The notes beneath the pieces are model-generated. The model worked only from the letters and a program-made list of their open reading frames with translations, did not search any database and was not told where the DNA came from. A stretch of 64,000 nt of DNA from Isoetes taiwanensis (taxonomy: Eukaryota > Streptophyta > Lycopodiopsida > Isoetales > Isoetaceae), in assembly GCA_021234155.1 (NCBI GenBank), contig JAJEKV010000098.1:53742-117741 (forward strand), given 5' to 3'. Position numbers and translations under genes: made by a program. Positions 56,531 to 64,000 of this stretch are shown piece by piece; position 1 is the stretch's first letter, and the number at the start of each line of letters is the position of its first letter.

Positions 56531-58145
56531 TCCCCTCCCCCATGTGTTTTTATTTTTATTTTTATTTTTTATGTATATATTTTTTCCAAAATTAACGACC
56601 TATGATAGTATTAGACAAGCTCGAAGTTTGGTAGCCGAACATAACACATTTCACGATATCTTGGGGCAACGGCCTTAGATCTTTCCTGACCGGGTTGGAT
56701 GGCAATTAATTTCAGGTATGCTTGATTGGCGGTTCAGTGATCATATACCTTGACTTGTTAAACTATTGTTAGCCTTCAAAGGGGTCTAATGGTCCGTGGA
56801 TTAAAATTTGAAATAACTCCAATAGTGCCTTGTAATCTATAACATGATTTACACGCCATAGGGATGAACCTTAATTATTTCCTTAGTAAGAGATATATAT
56901 ATATTTTTTTATTTGGCTAGTAAAGGGTGTGACTTGGAGTATATGGACTTATATAATAGCGTGAATATGTCTAACATAAACTATGAATATGAATCAAAAA
57001 CACTTTTTCCTTTGAATGAATCGTAGAACAATTTTGTGAACCCTAAGTTTTAGGGTATTTAAGTAACCTAATTGCTCACTCTATTTGGATGGAGGCCGAT
57101 GTCAACATAGCATACACGGAAATCTCTAACTACAGAGTTGAGGATGAGGCATGGCCGGATGGATGTTGCTTATACATTTGCGTAAAAGCGGCTATTTGCT
57201 ATAAAGGGTCTATTTGCGGGTTAGTTCTACTCCCACTGTATCGATTCATAAAAGTTTGCCCACCTTATGGAAGATTGGTTCTAACTTTGTGTATGGGTAG
57301 AAAGAAAGGGGGCTTCAATAAACCCGTTATTGAAAATGGAAGAAGAGAAGAAAAAGCTTGAAAAAGAAAGAATCTTTTTGATTACCACAAACCTGCAAAG
57401 GCACCAGGATTTATACGGAATCAAAAAATTGGACCTAAAAAGGTCAAAGGAGTTACACCAAAAATGTTACGTGCAAGATGGTTGAGATAGTTATGCACGG
57501 CTGGCAATATTCTTTGAAAGGCAATGACTTATTGTCCTATTAATGGATCCAGGCTCAAAATGTGCAACAACTAGGAAGCCATTAATAATCGGGTTTTCCA
57601 TTAAGTTTGAGTTGTTTAGACATAATCTTATCCCTCTAATATCTTGCTAGACTATAGAGAATCTAACCCCTTTTAGTTCCATAAATTGTTGTTTTAAAAT
57701 GGCCCTTATTCTTTGATTAACTAATAGTAGTATGGATAAGTTCCCCTTGTATAAAAGTATTTGGATCTGGTACGTTTTTGTCAAATGTTTTGATCTAAAA
57801 CTAGTCCCTCTAATTTCATTATGTTTAGAGGCTTCGTCCATTCTTATACCATAGGATTCTTTGTCTCTAAATGGCCTAAGCTAAAGTACAAATAGCCCGA
57901 TAGGGTAGTATATAATTTCGCTTGTTTATACTTGGTAAAGGCGCTTACGATTCATAAAACATAGCCTAAATTAATATACGGTCTACCCATGTGTGCATAT
58001 GTGATTTCGATGCGATTTTAACGATTTCCTCTTATTCTATTGTTCCCGGCTCTTTATCTTATATCTATGAAGTAAAAACTTCGTTTGGTTTCTTAAGTCT
58101 TCTTGCTTGCTTTAATAGCATAGGGATAAGGTTAGGATGGCCCAT
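56531..58145. other. Spacer with one short unidentified frame
   Basis: A plus-strand frame at 57089-57361 (90 codons) runs on after frame changes into a basic stretch (NQKIGPKKVKGVTPKMLRAR near 57418-57478). It could be a transposon ORF end. No family recognised and no other feature. Confidence 0.35.
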
Positions 58146-58531
58146 TGTTGGAAATATGTGATTAAGTTCATTTGCATAATAATAATAATAATGACAAGGG
58201 CTCGGACTTTATGCAGGTGTTATCTGCCTAAGAATTGTATGCAGGGGGACATCATTGAACATACATATTTATGGTGAGAAGATTTAAAACTAGGGAAGTG
58301 CCATGTTGATTCTTATAGTACCATGTTGTTCCATATAACCTTGATACTTTGTTGTTTGGTTAGGGGTTTCATTCGATCCCAATTACTCTGATTACCTTAG
58401 CTTGATTATTTTCAAAAGGTCTATATAGCATTGAAAAAGTTGAATTTTGCTTGAATACAATGATGGTTGTTTAAAGTTGTTTCTTGATACTTTATTGAGA
58501 AAAGGCTTAAACTAGAAGAATACTAATAAGC

Positions 58532-58542
58532 TGGTATCGAGC
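58532..58542 (+). other. Primer binding site (TGGTATCGAGC)
   Basis: Fourth copy of the 11-mer in the window. It defines the 5' LTR boundary near 58531 for this Copia. Confidence 0.75.
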
Positions 58543-60186
58543 TTGGTTGGTTGTGGTTGGCCGAGGATGTCTAAAGAGTTTTGGTTTGAGTTTATTGGCG
58601 GTGTTGATGTGTACAAAGGGAGGTCGAGGTTTTCAAGTCGGAAGGATGCCATAACTCATATTCTAGAGGTGGAAGACCTGCAGGATTTAGTGGATCCTGG
58701 AAATGTGTCTATTGTCGGGGACAAGTGAAAAGAGTGACTTTGAAGGATCAATGCATAAATCGAGAAAATGCAAGTGCCGATCTTGGAGAAGTGAACTCTA
58801 GGGAGTGTTGGAGGGCGACAAGTGCAAAAATTTGGAAGGTCTGAATAATGCAAGGATTAAGGAAGCTCAAGGAATAATAACCTCAAAGGTAAGTCCCACT
58901 ATAAATTTTGAAGTTAAGAAATAAATCACCAAAGAAATGTGGATTTATTTGCTTAAACACTGAAGAAAAAAACGTCCTCACGAAATTGATTTATTGGATA
59001 AGAACTTAGAACTCTAAAAATACAAGAAGATGAAGATATCTGAGGTTCTTTAACAAGTTTGATAACATTGTTCTTTGATTTGGGAGAGGCTGGAGTGGAG
59101 TTAAGCTGAAAGATATCAGGTTTTGGCCATTGCAAGAGCTGTATAGTTGAGAATGAACAGTTAGCTTTATTCATTAAAAATATAGCTAAAACTAGAGATG
59201 AAAGAATGGGAAAAAATTGTAAAGGGGAAGAAGAATGGGTTGAGATTCTATTCCTTTGGAAAGGGGGAAAATTTGGAAGTGAGAAAAACATTTGCTACTA
59301 TTGTCCTTTTGGCCATTTTAAAAAACAATTGCCACAAACTTAAAAGGGAGTTTAAGCTGCTATGCCTGTGGGGAGAGGACATGTAGCACAAAATGTCTAA
59401 CACCTAAAGATTCTAAAAAAGGAAAAGGTAGTACCCATAGGGTGGAAGAGGATAGATATAGGGGGAGAGGAGGAAAAAGATCACAGAAAGAGCTTTTATC
59501 AAATGGAACATGAGGAAGAAGACAAAACCATTGATGAAGATGAGGTAAAATGTGAATTTCTTTGTTCTTGATCAGAAGCAAATGCTAACAAATCATGTGA
59601 TCCATTTGTAGTTGATAATTGGGCTGAAAGATCGATTGAGTCAAACCTCGCGATCTTCTCAAGAAAGGTGTCAAAATTCATGCCAAAATGTTCAAGTTGA
59701 AATGGAGCTCTCCAAGCTATTGAAGCAAGAGGATTATTGCGACTAATAGACTTGGAAGGAAATGTAGTAGACATTGAAAATGTTCTTTATGTGCCTAGCA
59801 TTATAAAAATTTGATTTCGGTCGGCTCAATTGGTTGATTTAGGTTATAGTGTCAATTTTGACTCTCAAGCATATGTAATATTTACTTGGGAAATGAAATT
59901 TTTTTGAGGCCATGCGTGTTGGAAATCTTTTGGGTTGAAAAATCTAGAAGTGAATCATTAACTATTTCGGACTTTGCATTTTGGCACATGAGGCTTGCTC
60001 ATACTCATCACAACAATCTTAAACTCCTAGCTAAAAAGGATAGGATAAATTCAACAATGTAGATCGTAAAAGCATCTATGTGAAGGTTGTATGCCTTTGA
60101 AAGATCAATAAGTTACCTTTTTTAAATTCAAAAGCAAGAGCTCAAAGGCGTTTTAGATTTGGTTCAATAGTCTATGTGGCCCTTTG

Positions 60187-61694
60187 AATATAAGGAAGGA
60201 AGGAAGGAAGAATAGTTCTTTTTATAGTCCCACGAGAACCAATAGGTCTATGGGACCCAATACAAAAGGCTAGTACAATCATTACTACTAGGATTATTAA
60301 ACCCCACCTTCGAAGGGTTTTCAAAGGGAAAAGGTTGCGGTAATCGACTACTGACAAAGCGCTGTCCTAACATATAAAATGCGGCACCCAAATATATCTA
60401 GTCATGCACCACAGTAGTGCCTAAAAAAATGGCGAAGTCAGGGGGCAAAGGTGGACCTCGCCGGGTTATTACCGTGGAATGGATGCGACCCGATTAAAAA
60501 TCTTGGCGGTGTGTTCATCGGCAAATGCAAAGGGGCAAGTTTTGGCCGTACTAAATGAGCGGGCAACCTTCGGAAAGTGTGAGACTCATCCTCAATGGCA
60601 CGTTTAGCCCGGCGGCGGCAATGTCTGCGAGGGCTCCCAATCCGACTGTCTCGAAATCCGTGGCATGGTGGGACCCGTGCGAATGGATGCAATAGCTACA
60701 AGCTTTTCACGGACGGAAGCAACCGCAAATAAAATTTGTGGTGCCAAGGTGGGATTGATAATGCTGCATGATAATGGAGCCATTTTGGCGATGGGCCAAA
60801 ATGTCGGGGTCCCATATCTTTGAGAAACAAACCATACTGAGATATTGTTGCAAAGCTTCCGCGATCGAGCGGCAAGCATCTGAGGCGATTATCTCGGTTA
60901 CCTTCCGGGCAAACCGAATAGTCTGTCTCTTACCCCTCAAGGACCGTTTTGTATTTGCGGACCAGCGGCCATGGTAATAAGCCAATGGGGCCGGCATCAC
61001 CCCTAACATTCACGAAAATAGGCGATGTGTATCAAGGGCTACTCTACAGAGATATAGTGGCAAGAATCCGGTTTACTTGTAGTCCCGATAGGGGTGAAGG
61101 TTTTGTTGAAGTGCGTGCCAAAATGCCTTGTCTTTTGCTCAAGTCATTCAGTACCAAAGAAGCGGCCGGATTGTTCGACCTTTCGGAAGGGCCGGTGGAA
61201 GCCGAAAGCGACTTTTGCACCATGGCCCCTCATAAGCTCTCCCTGGCACTATTTGCACGCATGGCATAAAAGCTTTCCCGGACTTGCTGAACCATGGTGG
61301 ATAGGCGCCTCTGCAAAGGCGAGGAGGGAACTCCACCTAAGGTACTGTAGGTGGCCAATCCGCAATTCCCGATATGTGAAAACGGGGAGGCATGGGGTGG
61401 CGTGAAAGGATCCGGAACCACCCCGGTCTTGGCGGTTGTGGCATGTCTACGTTCGACAAAGTGTGTTCTTCGAGGTGAGGCTATACCAAGGTGTGGGCTA
61501 TCTACAACATCGTCAAGAGACCGGCGGATATCATAGTGCATATGCCATCCCCATGCTTTCCGGTAAAGATTGGGCTCCTAAGCGTCAAAAGGCCAAATCT
61601 TTTGGAGAGGGCTTTCCACTGCTGGGACCTCCACAAAATGAATGCCGAGCATGTAAATGTTGCTGCAAAAAAACTCTCATACAACAATATAAGG
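60187..61694 (-). mobile_element. Microsatellite-tailed non-LTR element inserted in Copia integrase, 9-bp target duplication
   Basis: AATATAAGG occurs at 60187-60195 and 61686-61694. Removing 60196-61694 restores an uninterrupted integrase frame. The insert (about 1.49 kb) is on the minus strand: its 3' end, at the left, is a TTCC run preceded by GGGTCCCATAGACCTATTGG, the same 3' end as at 55681-55738. Decayed frames fill the rest (minus 61541-61230, 61009-60707 and 60692-60438) without a clear catalytic motif, consistent with a 5'-truncated C-terminal piece. Confidence 0.9.
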
Positions 61695-61850
61695 GAACAA
61701 AAAAAGAGGTACTTTATTTCTTTTATTGATGATTACTCTAGAAAATGCAAATGTTTTTGTCTTGAAAGAAAATCCCACAAGCTCTAAATGCTTTTTAAAC
61801 AATATGTAGTGAAATGGAAAGATCTAATGTTTCTATTTTGGCACAGTACA

Positions 61851-62689
61851 AGATGCTTAAGAAAAACCTACTTGGTCTGTTGGCAATGGGGGCCAGAGAT
61901 AGGTTTGTTTTCTTTAGAAGGGTCTTGAATTGTCCCAATTTTTGCACAAGCGGGATCTTTGATCTTTGAATTTACCTACTTGATGATGGGTAGCAATGTC
62001 GAGATAAATTTAGAGCTTGGTTGCACAAGTCTTCGTTTTGGGAAACAATTGAGCAAAGGTGGCGGCGATATAGTGGATCAAAAGCGAGGTTTGGAGAGTC
62101 TCTCTTTTGCGGTTAAGCGATTCTTTTGTCTCGCGGCGCGAGGTTTGAGAAACAATTGAGCAAAGGTGGCAGTATAGTGGATCAAAGCAGGCGGGTTTGG
62201 AGAGTCTACGCTCTTTTAGGTTAAGCGATTCTTTAAAGTCTCCTTGTAGCAAGGTTAAAGGCGGATTCAAAGAAGGGCAGCGAGAATAAATCGTTGAAAG
62301 TTTAATTCACCATGGCTTTCTTTCTTGTTTCTTGACCGCCATTCTCTCCATGGGAGTACCACGTTGGTGAGAGAGCCATGCCACATGTACAATATCTATA
62401 TGGAAGCAAAGTCAAAACCAGCGGCGCACATTTTTAATTTTTTTTTAGAAATCCATTAGAGTCCAAGACCCATTAAACACCAAAACAAACTATATTCTAG
62501 CACTACATACAAGATATCAACTTTTGCAAGTTAATAGGTTAGAATCCATATTGCGTTAGATGGAAACCAAACGATTGTAATTAGCATCAATTGCAACCAT
62601 CACTTACTAGTCTTTACTGCCATGACATATTTTAAATAAATAGCATATGATAAAGAACACAATCTAATTAATAAGAATCACTCTCTTGT
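61851..62689. repeat. Spacer with 107-bp tandem duplication
   Basis: Copies at 62042-62126 and 62149-62233 share GAAACAATTGAGCAAAGGTG, TATAGTGGATCAAA, TTTGGAGAGTCT and GGTTAAGCGATTCTTT. The rest of the stretch is AT-rich and featureless. Confidence 0.8.
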
Positions 62690-64000
62690 AGTTGCGCCAA
62701 GATATCATCTCATCGATGCGTTCCGGGTGAGCGCAGGGCAGTCGGGATGAGTCATTTCGAGATCACCTCCCGCTATTTGAACTGGTTTGTGAGCAGCGAG
62801 ACCTTATGCCGACCCCTCGCCAGTCCTCAGTTGAGACTTCGATTATGGCGAGAGGATTTCTGGCAAGATGCTCATGGGCGCCCTCGGTAGTGCGGACCTC
62901 CACACTAGAAGCGGCCGGTGAACCGGTGACCGGCTATTACGGGATCACGGTGGGCGAGTCTTTAGCGGGCTTCGCGTTACCGTGAAGTCGGCAACATTCA
63001 GCATGTAGATGGTTTGATCACCGGGTGTAAAGCATAGCGACGCTTCCGTCACGATACGGATCAGTGCAGAAGCGAGGCCACCACGATCTGCGCCCATCGA
63101 AGGACACAAAGCGGTACCTTATAAGCATCGGGGAGATGTTGGCTGCAGACCTCATCCTCGAACCTTTAGCCTTGAAGTGTAGCCCGAGAGCCCGACCCGA
63201 CCCTACGAGGGACATCACACGCAGGCGTTAGGAGCGATGCCCCAACGTGACTCTATGACCCGCCAGAAGGGGCATGCGCCCATACCTGGGATGGCCCCAT
63301 TGTTAGTTTCGTGGGCCGAGGATGTTGAGGAAGGGGCACAGCGGCTAGCTAATGGGAAGCGTGACCTCGATGGTATCACGGTAGAGTTACTCAAGTGGGG
63401 CCCGAGGCGGCCAGCTTATGCCAGTCCTCACCTACCATTCAGAGCATTGCAGGGAGGTTCCCCAACAATGGACCACAAGCGGGGTTGTTCATTCCACAAA
63501 GTAGGCGACCCACCTTTGTCAGGCCAGTGCAGACGATCATGGGCTCGATTGATGTTGCCATTGGGCATTCTCGAGCAGCGATTGACATTTGAAGCGAAGC
63601 GGCCGGATGTCACGGGAACCCTCACCTGAAGGCGGGCTTCACGACCCGCCACTCAGCGATTGACCATATCTTTCTGGCTGGGCAGCGATTGAAAACGGCC
63701 CGAGTCATGTTTGAACTTATATTCTTGCTATTGGACTTAGCAAAGGCTTGCAATCGGTCCCAAGAGGAAAATTAGGCTAGGCTGCGTCAAAAGCCCCAGG
63801 GCTCCATTTGCTGTCGCGAGGGGAAATGCCATATCACAGTTGTATGAGAGTTAATTTTAGCGGGGATCACGTAGAAGCCGGGCCAAGCATTCACGGTAGT
63901 ATATCGAAGTCGGCGGTTACCCCCTCTACGCCAACACTTTTAGCCTCATTGATAAGGTTGAAATACGGCTTACTGAGCATGGGGAGCAATACGTAACGTA
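62690..64000 (+). mobile_element. Non-LTR element, endonuclease end and RT N-terminal part, cut by window edge
   Basis: AQRLANGKRDLDGITVELLK (63335-63395) is the N-terminal RT block of the family. It is followed after frame changes by KVGDPPLSGQCRRSW (63500-63545) and AGFTTRHSAIDHIFLAGQRL (63631-63690), then a damaged motif A (LLLDLAKACNRS, near 63727). The upstream part (62700-63200) is likely the end of the endonuclease but has no clear motif. The RT region corresponds to that at 12640-12890 and so belongs to the same family. The element runs off the right edge. Confidence 0.75.

Larger units (their letters stand above)
58146..61850 (+). mobile_element. Copia retrotransposon, 5' half, with nested insertion
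   Basis: A possible 5' LTR starts TGTTGGAAATATG at 58146 and ends before the primer site (58532-58542). Then come a gag region (58543-59400), a degraded zinc knuckle (CYACGERTCSTKC, His replaced by Cys, near 59362), a protease part (LEGNVVDIENVLYVPS), the GAG pre-integrase block (WHMRLAHTHHNNLK near 59980), and integrase from CGPLNI at 60175-60195 to the insertion. After it the frame resumes exactly: REQKKRYFISFIDDYSRKC at 61693-61750. The rest of the element is lost after about 61850. No 3' LTR in view. Confidence 0.8.

Noticed and set aside
57089-57361. 90-codon plus-strand frame as a host gene
   Set aside because: No family, no neighbour, and the coding-like part continues only after frame changes; kept as spacer remark.
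62010-62270. 86-codon minus-strand frame with an internal protein repeat
   Set aside because: The protein repeat is just the 107-bp DNA duplication read through.

Overview
The window reads as nuclear DNA of a land plant with a large, repeat-rich genome. I infer a fern or other seed-free vascular plant, with low confidence below the level of land plant. Support comes from a plant-type cytosolic GAPDH fragment that keeps its introns, Copia and Gypsy elements primed by an initiator-Met-like tRNA, plant L1-type LINEs, and long AT-rich spacers with few host genes. I found no rRNA, tRNA, CRISPR array or bacterial operon. Nearly every coding trace is broken by stops and frameshifts, so this is mostly a transposon graveyard with nested insertions.

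Layout. 1-3064: GC-richer unidentified stretch ending in a LINE-like poly-A tail. 3102-3310: LINE 3' end on the minus strand. 4290-6253: 5'-truncated LINE. 6255-9340: plus-strand Copia split inside its integrase by a 1.6 kb insertion full of simple and tandem repeats. 10965-12027: inverted-repeat DNA element. 12630-14527: non-LTR retroelement with a (TTCC)n tail. 15094-19882: near full-length L1-type LINE. 21613-26510: complete minus-strand Copia with LTRs, PBS, PPT and a 5 bp target duplication. 26516-31330: repeat-dense spacer with two large hairpins and a small LINE end. 32483-33979: 1.5 kb gag-only LTR element. 35091-37303: broken, intron-containing tyrosine recombinase of Crypton/DUF3504 type, minus strand. 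37400-38300: foldbacks and palindromes. 38700-41490: minus-strand Gypsy remnant with a 0.9 kb inverted-repeat element inside it. 42000-46100: spacer. 46139-49610: 3.5 kb segment bounded by inverted repeats, with gene-like scraps and recurring palindromes. 49866-50595: GAPDH pseudogene. 51733-53640: unrecognised membrane/extracytoplasmic protein gene, minus strand. 53690-56530: satellite-like array split by a non-LTR element. 58146-61850: Copia whose integrase is split by a minus-strand non-LTR element with a clean 9 bp target duplication. 62690-64000: another copy of that non-LTR family, running off the window.

Working relationships. Order of events can be read in places: Copia before the non-LTR insertion at 60196-61685, Gypsy before the TTAA-rich element at 39520-40427, and the satellite array before the element at 54775-55738. 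The most unusual item is the Crypton-like recombinase, because that transposase class is, to my knowledge, described mainly from fungi, oomycetes, diatoms and animals. The best structural signal is a pair of hairpins at 28915-29656 that share an apex but differ in the stem by paired changes. All coordinates of degraded elements are read by eye and approximate.
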